Source: Coriobacteriia bacterium (GTDB lineage: Bacteria; Actinomycetota; Coriobacteriia; WRKU01; WQUG01). Taken from it: a stretch of 41,618 nucleotides of DNA. The DNA lies in NCBI GenBank assembly GCA_009785795.1, contig WQVN01000006.1:1-41618 (forward strand), written 5' to 3'. How positions within the stretch are numbered: position 1 is the stretch's first letter; each line of letters begins with the position of its first letter. Made by a program: the position numbers and the translations under genes. Under the pieces are notes generated by a model. That model worked only from the letters and a program-made list of their open reading frames with translations, made no database searches and was not told where the DNA came from. Of this stretch, positions 17,801 through 26,473 are shown one piece after another.

Positions 17801-19077
17801 TAGCGATCAACCTCGCCAAAGCAAAAATCAAATGACCCCATGCCCACTATTGCATCTGCAAACATCATATTGGGCAACAAGATTTCAGCTATCCCCAAAG
17901 AGTAGAGCGTCGGTGGACGATAGCGCATGCGCACAGGCTTATCACTGCCATCTGAATACAGGTGGATACCCACTTCTCCACGCGCAGATTCGACAATCCC
18001 ACAGGCCTCGCCTTCTGGCACACGAAGAACTTTGGGCATTTTTGCTTTAATGTCACCCGGTGGCATGCCATCTAAACATTGCTCAATAATGCGCAGCGAT
18101 TGACGAATTTCATCAAAGCGACAGGTAACACGGTCAAATACGTCACCACCTGTTCGAGTCATAACATCAAAGTCAAACTGATCGTAAGCATCGTAGGGAC
18201 GATCACGACGCACATCAAAATCTATGCCAGATGCACGTAGCACGTGACCCGTTGCACCATAGTTCAGTGCATCATCTGCGCTCAGCACTCCAATGCCTTT
18301 TGTACGTATTTGAAAAAGCTCAGATTCGAATAGGCTATCCCAGTGCTCTTCCATGCGCTCAATGCCAATTTTCAGATAATCTCGCAGCAGCTTTTCTGCG
18401 CGAGGCGTGAGGTCACCCGTAACTCTGCCAGGACGCACATAGTTAAACATTAGACGCTGTCCTGTCATTTCTTCAAGCACGTCAATGAACAGTTCACGAT
18501 CTTTTTGCATGTACAGGAATATCCCCATCGCGCCACTATCAAGTCCCATGGGACCTATCCACATGTAGTGGCTGGCAATACGATTGACCTCTGCCATCAA
18601 GCAGCGCAACCACTGAGCACGCGGAGGCACTTCAATCTCTGCAAGTTGTTCTGTCGCAAGAGCAGCAGCAGTCTCCACGGTAATGCCAGACACATAGTCT
18701 GCGCGATCAACGAGAGTTGCCAGCTGGTGATAGCGACGATGTTCTGCAAGTTTTTCAATGCCGCGATGCAGTTGCCCCACATGAGCTTCACCAGACATGA
18801 TACGCTCGCCATCCATTTCTAAGATAACGCGTAGCGCGCCATGCGTTGACGGATGCTGAGGTCCAACATTTAACAAGTAATGATCTGTGGATAGTTGCAG
18901 CGGATCATCTGCAATGCGACGCGTATTGCGCGGCACAACGATTCCTGCAGGTGGCTGCGGCGATAACCAGCCAGGATTAGTATATCCCTCTAACATATCT
19001 TCTTGTAGAGAGGCTTCGTCCTCACAAGGAACTACGGGTGTCAGCAGTGCTTCTGATGGCTTTTTACCTATCCCCAT
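17800..19077 (-). CDS. nuoD: NADH-quinone oxidoreductase subunit D with N-terminal extension
   Basis: NVGPQHPSTHGALR, RPGRVTGDLTPRAEKL, DPVA-type C-terminal region; nuo gene order. Confidence 0.94.
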   Translation of the reverse strand: MGIGKKPSEALLTPVVPCEDEASLQEDMLEGYTNPGWLSPQPPAGIVVPRNTRRIADDPLQLSTDHYLLNVGPQHPSTHGALRVILEMDGERIMSGEAHVGQLHRGIEKLAEHRRYHQLATLVDRADYVSGITVETAAALATEQLAEIEVPPRAQWLRCLMAEVNRIASHYMWIGPMGLDSGAMGIFLYMQKDRELFIDVLEEMTGQRLMFNYVRPGRVTGDLTPRAEKLLRDYLKIGIERMEEHWDSLFESELFQIRTKGIGVLSADDALNYGATGHVLRASGIDFDVRRDRPYDAYDQFDFDVMTRTGGDVFDRVTCRFDEIRQSLRIIEQCLDGMPPGDIKAKMPKVLRVPEGEACGIVESARGEVGIHLYSDGSDKPVRMRYRPPTLYSLGIAEILLPNMMFADAIVGMGSFDFCFGEVDR

Positions 19078-19547
19078 ATCTCCTCCTTTGTGCGAATCGC
19101 AGTACTTTTACGCAGAAAAGGAGGCATTCCCTCTATTGTTAATAGTCGCTTAGGATTGGAATGTCCGTGCAGAGTCAGTCCATACATCTCGCACAGTTCA
19201 CGCTCTGGCAGCAGTGCAGATGCAAAGACGTGCCCAACAGACTGATAGTCGCCATCATAGGGCAACTCGCATTTGATAATTAGGTCAACGTTGTGTCTGA
19301 GCGAGCGCAATCGATACGTAACCTCGATTAAATCACGAATGTCTGCTCCGAAAAGATCAATCAACTGCACGAATTGCAAATCACTGTCTTTGCGAAGTGC
19401 GTCCAGCACTAACATAACTTGCGCTGCAGGCAGTCGCATAACGACACCCAGATTGTCATCCGCATCAATCTGATAGTCCCAGGAATCAGTGACACCTGTG
19501 GTGTCAAGTGCCGTGGCAATGCATTCTGTCAGCGTGGCGGGATTCAT
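19068..19547 (-). CDS. nuoC: NADH-quinone oxidoreductase subunit C
   Basis: LPERELCEMYGLTLHGHSNPKRLLTIEGMPPFLRKS; between nuoB and nuoD. Confidence 0.9.
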   Translation of the reverse strand: MNPATLTECIATALDTTGVTDSWDYQIDADDNLGVVMRLPAAQVMLVLDALRKDSDLQFVQLIDLFGADIRDLIEVTYRLRSLRHNVDLIIKCELPYDGDYQSVGHVFASALLPERELCEMYGLTLHGHSNPKRLLTIEGMPPFLRKSTAIRTKEEIWG

Positions 19548-20221
19548 TTTTGGACGCTCTCTGCCGCTTTATCGGAACTATTGGAACGCACAAACTCTGC
19601 AGAGTTTTCGCACTTTGATGCACGGGGTGCGCCATATTCAGGAACGTTTTCAATTCCTGGCAGCGGAATGGGAACTTTCACCCTACCTACAGGTTTTGGA
19701 TCTGGCGGAACAAGCCCTGCTTGCCAGCGTGCACGTTCGGCAAGACGCTCATCAGTCTGTGCATAAATTTTTTCGCGAAGCTGCAGAAATGCATACTGAA
19801 TCGATTCGGGACGCGGAGGACAACCTGGCACATAAATGTCAACAGGAACGATTTCATTCACGCCTTCAATAACATTGGGATATGCGCGAAAGGGGCCACC
19901 TGTGTTGGCGCATGCTCCCAGCGAAATAACATACTTTGGTTCCTGCATTTGCTCATATAGGCGCTTTACCACAGGTGCCATCTTATAATTGACAGTTCCT
20001 GCCACTATCATGACATCTGACTGGCGGGGTACTCCACGGAAGAAAACACCGTGACGATCAAAGTCAAAGCGAGGACCAGATGCAGCAAGCAGCCCCTCAA
20101 GTGAACAGCAGGCAATGCCGAAAGCCTGATACCACAGGCTGCGCGCACGTGCCCAGTCAAACAGTTGCTCTGAACGTATAAAAGCAAGAGAGTGTTCGCC
20201 AAATGCTTTGTCTAGTGCCAA
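19544..20221 (-). CDS. nuoB: NADH-quinone oxidoreductase subunit B
   Basis: FGIACCSLE, PRQSDVMIVAGTVNYKMAPVVKRLYEQM, SLGACANTGG, VPGCPPRPE. Confidence 0.96.
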   Translation of the reverse strand: MALDKAFGEHSLAFIRSEQLFDWARARSLWYQAFGIACCSLEGLLAASGPRFDFDRHGVFFRGVPRQSDVMIVAGTVNYKMAPVVKRLYEQMQEPKYVISLGACANTGGPFRAYPNVIEGVNEIVPVDIYVPGCPPRPESIQYAFLQLREKIYAQTDERLAERARWQAGLVPPDPKPVGRVKVPIPLPGIENVPEYGAPRASKCENSAEFVRSNSSDKAAESVQK

Positions 20222-20571
20222 TTCAGCGCACCTTCTTTCCAGGCATATGCAAGTCCTATCAGAAGGATTGTGACAAAAACAACCATTTCAATGATGATGA
20301 ACCAGCCAGTGACAGCACTTCCTGCAGCGATTGCCCAAGGGAACAGAAAGATAACCTCAATATCAAAGATTACAAATAGGATTGCATAGACAAAATATCC
20401 AGGTCTAAAGCGAACCCAGGGGCGTCCAATAGGCTCTACCCCACATTCATACGTCAAACCTTTGTCTTTTGTAGGTTTTGTGGGTGAAAGCAGCCAGGAA
20501 AGGCTCAAAACCAGGCAGGCAAACGCAGCCCCTGCAATGATAAAAACTGCTATAACTACCTGTTCAAACAT
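20212..20571 (-). CDS. nuoA: NADH-quinone oxidoreductase subunit A
   Basis: TYECGVEPIGRPWVRFRPGYFVYAILFVIFDIEVIFLFPWA. Confidence 0.96.
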   Translation of the reverse strand: MFEQVVIAVFIIAGAAFACLVLSLSWLLSPTKPTKDKGLTYECGVEPIGRPWVRFRPGYFVYAILFVIFDIEVIFLFPWAIAAGSAVTGWFIIIEMVVFVTILLIGLAYAWKEGALNWH

Positions 20572-20771
20572 CCCCTACATGACTCCCCTGTCACACTCCA
20601 TTTGCAAATCGTACATAATATTGTCGCACTATTGCTGCCCATGACAAGAAATTTATGAAACTTTTCAGGCAAATTTTAGCGCACTACCCGCCCAGCGGGG
20701 AATGTCTTATACTATATTCTGCATTTGTGCAGCCACGGTCATCTAACTAACCATGACATGGCCGCAAACAA

Positions 20772-20847
20772 GCCGACGTAGCTCAGTTGGTAGAGCAACG
20801 CACTCGTAATGCGTAGGTCAGCGGTTCAAATCCGCTCGTCGGCTCCA
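20772..20847 (+). tRNA. tRNA-Thr (anticodon CGT), CCA encoded
   Basis: GCCGACG acceptor, GCTCAGTTGGTAGAGC D arm, anticodon loop CTCGTAA, GGTTCAAATCC T arm, CGTCGGC-TCCA. Confidence 0.97.
20824..20847 (+). repeat. Copy 1 of 24-bp direct repeat: 3' end of tRNA-Thr
   Basis: GTTCAAATCCGCTCGTCGGCTCCA, identical to 20971..20994. Confidence 0.97.
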
Positions 20848-20970
20848 TGTAGTCTCTGCAAAATGGCACGCTATCTATCCTGACGGCCAGCGGTTGCCTT
20901 CGCTATGCTACGGCTTCACTGCGCTCCGTTCGGAAATTGACGCAAGCGTCGTTTCGCTCACTACACTTGT

Positions 20971-20994
20971 GTTCAAATCCGCTCGTCGGCTCCA
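20971..20994 (+). repeat. Copy 2 of 24-bp tRNA-Thr 3'-end repeat (att-like), overlapping the 3' end of the cca gene
   Basis: GTTCAAATCCGCTCGTCGGCTCCA, exact copy; no acceptor 5' half or anticodon arm, so not a second tRNA. Confidence 0.95.
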
Positions 20995-22244
20995 GCAACA
21001 GCGTGGATTCTCACACGGCGCAATTCCGCCTTTAGTTGCTCGTGGTGCAGGTCTGCGTAATCCGGAATGTCGCGCGCTTGAATTTTGCTGCATATTGTAA
21101 AGGTCTGCATGGCATAGTCGTGCAGCTGCTGTACTGCCACCTGCGGTGATTGCTCACTGTAGCGTGCTACTGGCTTGTCAGAAATTGCATCTGCGCGACA
21201 TACCTCAAGAAAATCCGTCAGCACATGCAGATAGTCATTGCGAAAGCCACCCGTAATGCCACCTATCAAGTCAACCCACTTCTTAATCGCCATGCCATCA
21301 AAAATGCGCCACACCTTCATGTGGTTTTTCAGAGCAACCTTGCAAAGTTTCTTTGTTCGCGCATCAAACTTGCGCTGGCTTAATACCTGTCGCAAATAGT
21401 CAAGAGCATGCTCGTCATCATGTGCAATATAGTTCTCTGCAGTTTTCTCAAGGTACGCAACAGGCTTATAGATGTCGTGATAAACAATGGCAGTTTTCAC
21501 CTGTGGCTCACTACTGCGTGCCACATCAAGTGCTGCAAGTACATGTCCCCATGTTGTTCCTGTTGCATGATATTTTGTCTTTTCCACACAGTTATGATAG
21601 GCTGCAATTTCTGGGTAGAGTACGTCGAGTGCCCCGCAGTCAAACATTACTTCTAAGAATCTGCGCGAATCATAATCTGCCGACATTGCACGAACAAATT
21701 CATTGTCGATGCGCTCTCTGGGCAGATGCTTTAACATGCCACGCTGTACCATCTGTGCCAACAAGTCCATCGTTTCTGGTGCAACGCTGAAGCCCAGCTG
21801 GGCAGCAAAACGTGCACAGCGCACCACGCGCAAAGGATCCTCAATAAACGACTCCCCCACATGACGTAACACCCCATCTGCACAGTCCTGCAGTCCTCTG
21901 CCTGTAGGATCAAGTATTACTTTGTCACTGCCATCGGGCATGTATAGTGCATTTACGGTAAAGTCACGTCGCTGAGCATCTTTGTCTATCGTAATATCAG
22001 GTATAAATATATATTCGAAATCTGTATGTGCATCGCCCGTTGTGCGCTCCTGTCTTGCAAGTGCATATTCTTCGCGTGTTTCTGGGTGCAAGAATACAGG
22101 AAAGGACTCCCCCACCTGCAGAAAGCCCAGATCGCGCATCGCAGCAACAGTGCTACCTGTGACAACAAAGTCCTGATCGTTGGACGTACTCTGCCGCCCT
22201 AAAACCTTGTCACGAACATATCCGCCAACCACGTAAATCTGCAT
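20973..22244 (-). CDS. cca: CCA tRNA nucleotidyltransferase with HD-type region
   Basis: MQIYVVGGYVRDKVLG, DAQRRDFTVNALY, EDPLRVVRCARFAAQLGF; HD-type region HVLAALDVA...VYHDIYKP. Confidence 0.92.
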   Translation of the reverse strand: MQIYVVGGYVRDKVLGRQSTSNDQDFVVTGSTVAAMRDLGFLQVGESFPVFLHPETREEYALARQERTTGDAHTDFEYIFIPDITIDKDAQRRDFTVNALYMPDGSDKVILDPTGRGLQDCADGVLRHVGESFIEDPLRVVRCARFAAQLGFSVAPETMDLLAQMVQRGMLKHLPRERIDNEFVRAMSADYDSRRFLEVMFDCGALDVLYPEIAAYHNCVEKTKYHATGTTWGHVLAALDVARSSEPQVKTAIVYHDIYKPVAYLEKTAENYIAHDDEHALDYLRQVLSQRKFDARTKKLCKVALKNHMKVWRIFDGMAIKKWVDLIGGITGGFRNDYLHVLTDFLEVCRADAISDKPVARYSEQSPQVAVQQLHDYAMQTFTICSKIQARDIPDYADLHHEQLKAELRRVRIHAVAGADERI

Positions 22245-22264
22245 GCATCAGCCAGTTCTCAATA

Positions 22265-23092
22265 TTAGCTAATAGCAGTAGAGGCAAGCAGCTTTGTGGC
22301 ATTCTGATGGAAGAGTGCATCCAGGTCTGCTTCTGCAAAACCCAGACTCTCAAAGTACGTGATATCATCAGCTACTTGCATCCACGGACTGTCGCTTCCA
22401 AAAAGAATGCGATCCAGTCCCTGCGCACGCATAATGCGCAATAGCTGTTTTTCTCCTATTCGACCGCGTATGTGCGAAGTATCAAAAAATACTCTGTCTG
22501 GATGTCCAATGCCAACCAGATGCTCTTCAACTTCATCCCACATTAGGTAACCACCCAGATGAGCAAGTACGATACGCAAATCAGGATATTCGGCAATGAC
22601 CGCTGCATATTCTTGTGGGGAACCCAATGCAGTGCGCGGACCCACATCATCACCTGAATGACAGTAAGCCATCAGATTAAAGTCAACGGCTGCATCAAAT
22701 ATTGGCTGCATGCGAGGATCAGTGGGATGCACATCTTGATAGTCAGGATGAACCTTAAAGCCTGGTAGCCCTAGCTCTTGAAATTCTGCGAGAATCGCAC
22801 GCGGATTATCACAGTCTGGATGAATCGCGCCCAGTGGCACGATGGGGCTACCTGGCAATGCGCGTTGACTTGCTGCAAATCTGTTGATATTTGCCACCTG
22901 ATCAGGACGTGTTGCAACAGGAATAGTCCATGTCTGCTTAATACCTGCACGCTTCATGTTTGCAAGCAGGTCATCAAGTGTACCCCCAATCTGATTTCTG
23001 CGCTCTGGAACACTCAGTGCTTCAATCGCTACATCAACTACCTTTGGCGGGAATACATGCGCATGTGTATCTATAATAATTCGTGAAGTCAT
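22265..23092 (-). CDS. Amidohydrolase-family TIM-barrel hydrolase
   Basis: IIDTHAHVFPPKV, GFKVHPDYQ, LAHLGGY, RILFGSDSPW. Confidence 0.85.
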   Translation of the reverse strand: MTSRIIIDTHAHVFPPKVVDVAIEALSVPERRNQIGGTLDDLLANMKRAGIKQTWTIPVATRPDQVANINRFAASQRALPGSPIVPLGAIHPDCDNPRAILAEFQELGLPGFKVHPDYQDVHPTDPRMQPIFDAAVDFNLMAYCHSGDDVGPRTALGSPQEYAAVIAEYPDLRIVLAHLGGYLMWDEVEEHLVGIGHPDRVFFDTSHIRGRIGEKQLLRIMRAQGLDRILFGSDSPWMQVADDITYFESLGFAEADLDALFHQNATKLLASTAIS

Positions 23093-23101
23093 GCTGTCAT
23101 T

Positions 23102-23815
23102 TTAGCAGTTCTCTTGAGCAGTGGATTGCCTTAGGACGGCGAGTTCGTCCTTAGCCAAGTGACGCCACGTGGCAGAAGCAAGACTATCAAGACTTAAGGA
23201 TCCAAGCTGTGTGCGGTGTAATCTTTCTACGGGATGACCCACTGCCTTGCACATGCGACGAACTTGTCTGTTGCGTCCCTCACGGATTTGCAAAGTCAGA
23301 ACGCCATCTGCATAGTCTGCCTTTGCAGGTGCCGTTATACCATCTTTGAGCTGAATTCCCTGGCGGAGCGCATCCAGCGCACTATCACCTAACGTGCCTT
23401 GCACGACTACTTCATAGGTTTTAAACAGTTTGAATTTTGGATGGAGGATTCGATACGCTAAATCACCATCTGTTGTAAACAACAGCAGACCACTCGTATC
23501 TTTATCTAATCGTCCTACGGGAAATAGTGCACTTTGATCTGCATCTGCTACAAGACTTGCTACTGTGGAGCGACCGTGGGGATCATCCATTGTGGTTAGC
23601 ACCCCTACTGGCTTGTTCAGCATGATGTAGGTATGACTATCTGCAAGACTTACGACCCTGCCATCAACTGTCACAATATCAACCTTTGGATCAACCTTTG
23701 AGCCCAGCTCGCGTACCACCTCTTGATTGACACTTACGCGACCTGCGGTCATGAGATCTTCGCTGCCACGTCTTGACGCAACCCCTGCACGAGAAAGAAA
23801 TTTTTGCAGGCGCAT
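23102..23815 (-). CDS. RsuA/RluB-family rRNA pseudouridine synthase
   Basis: S4 domain MRLQKFLSRAGVASRR, NKPVGVLTT, VGRLDKDTSGLLLFTTDG, EGRNRQVRRM. Confidence 0.93.
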   Translation of the reverse strand: MRLQKFLSRAGVASRRGSEDLMTAGRVSVNQEVVRELGSKVDPKVDIVTVDGRVVSLADSHTYIMLNKPVGVLTTMDDPHGRSTVASLVADADQSALFPVGRLDKDTSGLLLFTTDGDLAYRILHPKFKLFKTYEVVVQGTLGDSALDALRQGIQLKDGITAPAKADYADGVLTLQIREGRNRQVRRMCKAVGHPVERLHRTQLGSLSLDSLASATWRHLAKDELAVLRQSTAQENC

Positions 23816-23825
23816 TGGATAAATC

Positions 23826-24632
23826 TCAGTCGACAATTCGCAAGTCATCGTCATCGCTCAGGCCATCGCCATCTGAAGCAGCACTATCAGCAGCCTCACT
23901 TGGAGTATCTATCTGTTCATCTGCAGGAGCAAGGAGCTGTGTGCTAGATTGGACGCTCTCTGCTTCTTCTGCAATGGCTTCTGGACTTAAATCATCAAAG
24001 CCTCCAGGACGAGCTTCTTCGTCTACTCCTAATCGACGTCGAATACTTGCCTGTGTTTGCTCATCTGGAGCGAAATCTTTGAGCGGTGGCAAATCCTCTA
24101 TACTGCGCAGACCAAACTTTTCCAAGAAGGTATTTGTTGTCCCGTACAGAATGGCATTGCCTGCACCAGCCTCGCGACCTAGCTCGCGCACCAGCCCCTT
24201 TTCAATCAGGGACGATACAACAGATTCTGAATTCACTCCGCGCACTGCGTTGATGCCCGCACGATTAACTGGTTGCTTGTAGGCGATAACTGATAATACT
24301 TCGAGAGCCGCCTGTGACAGCTTGCGCGTATCCCATGACAATACATATGCCTCAATGACAGCGGCATGCGCGGGATGCGTGTACATGCGCCAACCACCTG
24401 CTACTTCACGCAGTTGGAAGCCACGATCTTCATCTGCATAACTTTCTGCAAGCTGGCGCAAAGCTTCGTCAACATCAACGAGGTCGTGGTTGAGAATTTT
24501 TGCCAATTGCGACGAAGTTACGGGTTCGTCACTCACAAAAAGTAGCGCCTCAAGTGCCCCGCGCAAAGTATCTGCCTGCTGCATGTTATCGTTGTGCATC
24601 GCTGCGTTTTCTTGCTTAACTGTAGTCATCAA
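23826..24632 (-). CDS. scpB: Segregation and condensation protein B
   Basis: LRGALEALLFVSDEPVTSSQLA, QAALEVLSVIAYKQPVNRAGINAVRGVNSESVV; adjacent to scpA. Exact start uncertain. Confidence 0.93.
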   Translation of the reverse strand: MMTTVKQENAAMHNDNMQQADTLRGALEALLFVSDEPVTSSQLAKILNHDLVDVDEALRQLAESYADEDRGFQLREVAGGWRMYTHPAHAAVIEAYVLSWDTRKLSQAALEVLSVIAYKQPVNRAGINAVRGVNSESVVSSLIEKGLVRELGREAGAGNAILYGTTNTFLEKFGLRSIEDLPPLKDFAPDEQTQASIRRRLGVDEEARPGGFDDLSPEAIAEEAESVQSSTQLLAPADEQIDTPSEAADSAASDGDGLSDDDDLRIVD

Positions 24633-25416
24633 AATCCTCTATCTCATCTGGATCAACGCCTCGCTTTTCTGCTTCACGGCGGCTTAAGCGACGCACTACC
24701 AAGTCGCCATCTGCATCTTTTTGTGTCAAATCAATTGCACCATGCTTGTATAGTTCTAGCACTGCAAGAAAGGTCACTACGATGACTTCAGAACTTGCAT
24801 CTGCTGGCAGCAACTGACCAAAGTTCAGATGCTTATTTTTGGACAACATGGTGCGTACACCATCTGCGTACTCGTTAAGAGATATGGGAACACTTGCAAT
24901 ATGTTCTGCCTCAAGCAAAAAGGTTTCTTTGCGAAATTCAAGTTCGGCACATATTAGAGCCAGACTATGCAGGGTCACACCTTCTAGATAGTCCGGTAAA
25001 GGACGGAGGAATTCTGGTTCAAGACCTGCCTGACGCGCATGCATGCGCCCTTCAATTTCTGCGCGCATCTCAAGTGCTGCTGCAATGTTTTTATATTGTT
25101 TGTAGGCAATCAATCTAGCTATCAGCACATCACGCATCTCATCAGGGCTTAAATCGTCCAGTTCATCACCCACGTAGTGCTCATCACGTGGCAGCAAGGC
25201 AAGTGCCTTGATATCAAGCAGCGTTGCAGCAAGCAGCAAGAATTCACTCGCAACCTCAAGATCTAGTTCCTTCATTTGCTCGATATGTGCGAGGTATTGG
25301 TCAGCAATCTCGCTTACAGAAATTGCACCCACATCTAGTTTTTGACGTGAGACCAAGTGCAGCAGCAGGTCAAAGGGTCCCTGAAAATAGTCTGTCTGTA
25401 CTAAAGGTTTTGCCAT
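24616..25416 (-). CDS. scpA: Segregation and condensation protein A
   Basis: FQGPFDLLLHLVSRQKLDVGAISVSEIADQYL; C-terminal VVVTFLAVLELYKHG-like motif. Confidence 0.94.
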   Translation of the reverse strand: MAKPLVQTDYFQGPFDLLLHLVSRQKLDVGAISVSEIADQYLAHIEQMKELDLEVASEFLLLAATLLDIKALALLPRDEHYVGDELDDLSPDEMRDVLIARLIAYKQYKNIAAALEMRAEIEGRMHARQAGLEPEFLRPLPDYLEGVTLHSLALICAELEFRKETFLLEAEHIASVPISLNEYADGVRTMLSKNKHLNFGQLLPADASSEVIVVTFLAVLELYKHGAIDLTQKDADGDLVVRRLSRREAEKRGVDPDEIEDFDDYS

Positions 25417-25456
25417 AATTCTACTGCTCGTTCATTGCTGGGCTCACCTGCAGGCT

Positions 25457-26473
25457 CTATAGACCCACAAGACTACGACAGCGCTCAATGGTTGCCTGCG
25501 CTATGGGCAATGTTTTTTCAGCGCCTGCCTCAAGCACTTCTTTAGCAAAGCCAGGACGAGCATCAAGTGCTGCACGTCGTGTCTGAAAATCTGCAAAATG
25601 CGTAACCAAGTCTTCTGCTAGATCCTTTTTGTGCGGAACACATCCGCAGGTAGCAGCACGACAGCATGCATCCCAGTCTGCAATTTTATCGTCAGCCGCA
25701 ACCAGTTTATGCACCTGATGTAGTGGACATATGTCAGGATTACCTGCATCTGTCAGCTGCTTGCGTGCAGGATCAGTCATGAAGTCCATCGCCTTTTTAC
25801 GAATCTCATCTGGCGTGTCGCTAATGAAAATCGCATTCCCGTAACTTTTGGACATCTTGCGTCCATCAGTGCCCGGAACGCGTGCATCGGCAGCATCCGT
25901 GCGCCCATCATCAGCGGCCGCAAGCAAAGCCTTTGGTTCAATCAGGCCACGATTCCCTGCTTTATAAGTACTGTTAAAGCGCCGGACAATTTCACGTCCC
26001 AGCTCTAGATGCGGCAGCTGATCCTCGCCCACTGGAACACGCGCTGCATCCATAATTGCAATGTCAGCAGTCTGTAAGGCTGGATAAGTAAAGAAGCCTA
26101 GATTGCTTAAATCTTTATCGCCAATTTGTTGTTGTTGCTCTTTATAAGACGGTGTACGCTCCAGCCAAGACATCGGTGTCACCATTGAAAAATACAACAA
26201 CAGTTCAGCCACCTGCGGAATATCACTTTGGCGATAAATCGCGCACTTGTCGGGATCCAATCCCGCTGCAACCCAGTCAAGTACCATTTCCTCGGTATAG
26301 CGTGCAATATCGGCTGGATTCTGCCACTCGCTAGTCAACGCATGCCAATCTGCAACAAAGTAAAAAGCCTCGTACTGATCCTGCAAAGCCAGCATATTCT
26401 GCAAGTTGCCAAACCAGTGCCCCAAATGAAGCTTGCCCGTAGGTCGATACCCTGTCAACACGCGTTCCTTCAT
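25457..26473 (-). CDS. trpS: Tryptophanyl-tRNA synthetase
   Basis: TGYRPTGKLHLGHWFGNL (HIGH region), PVGEDQLPHLEL, GRKMSKSYGNAI (KMSKS). Confidence 0.96.
   Translation of the reverse strand: MKERVLTGYRPTGKLHLGHWFGNLQNMLALQDQYEAFYFVADWHALTSEWQNPADIARYTEEMVLDWVAAGLDPDKCAIYRQSDIPQVAELLLYFSMVTPMSWLERTPSYKEQQQQIGDKDLSNLGFFTYPALQTADIAIMDAARVPVGEDQLPHLELGREIVRRFNSTYKAGNRGLIEPKALLAAADDGRTDAADARVPGTDGRKMSKSYGNAIFISDTPDEIRKKAMDFMTDPARKQLTDAGNPDICPLHQVHKLVAADDKIADWDACCRAATCGCVPHKKDLAEDLVTHFADFQTRRAALDARPGFAKEVLEAGAEKTLPIAQATIERCRSLVGL

Noticed and set aside
20971-20994. Second tRNA gene downstream of tRNA-Thr
   Set aside because: Only the T-arm/acceptor 3' part is present; no D arm or anticodon arm upstream.
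23773-24282. 169-aa plus-strand ORF
   Set aside because: Antisense shadow of scpB and the start of the pseudouridine synthase gene.
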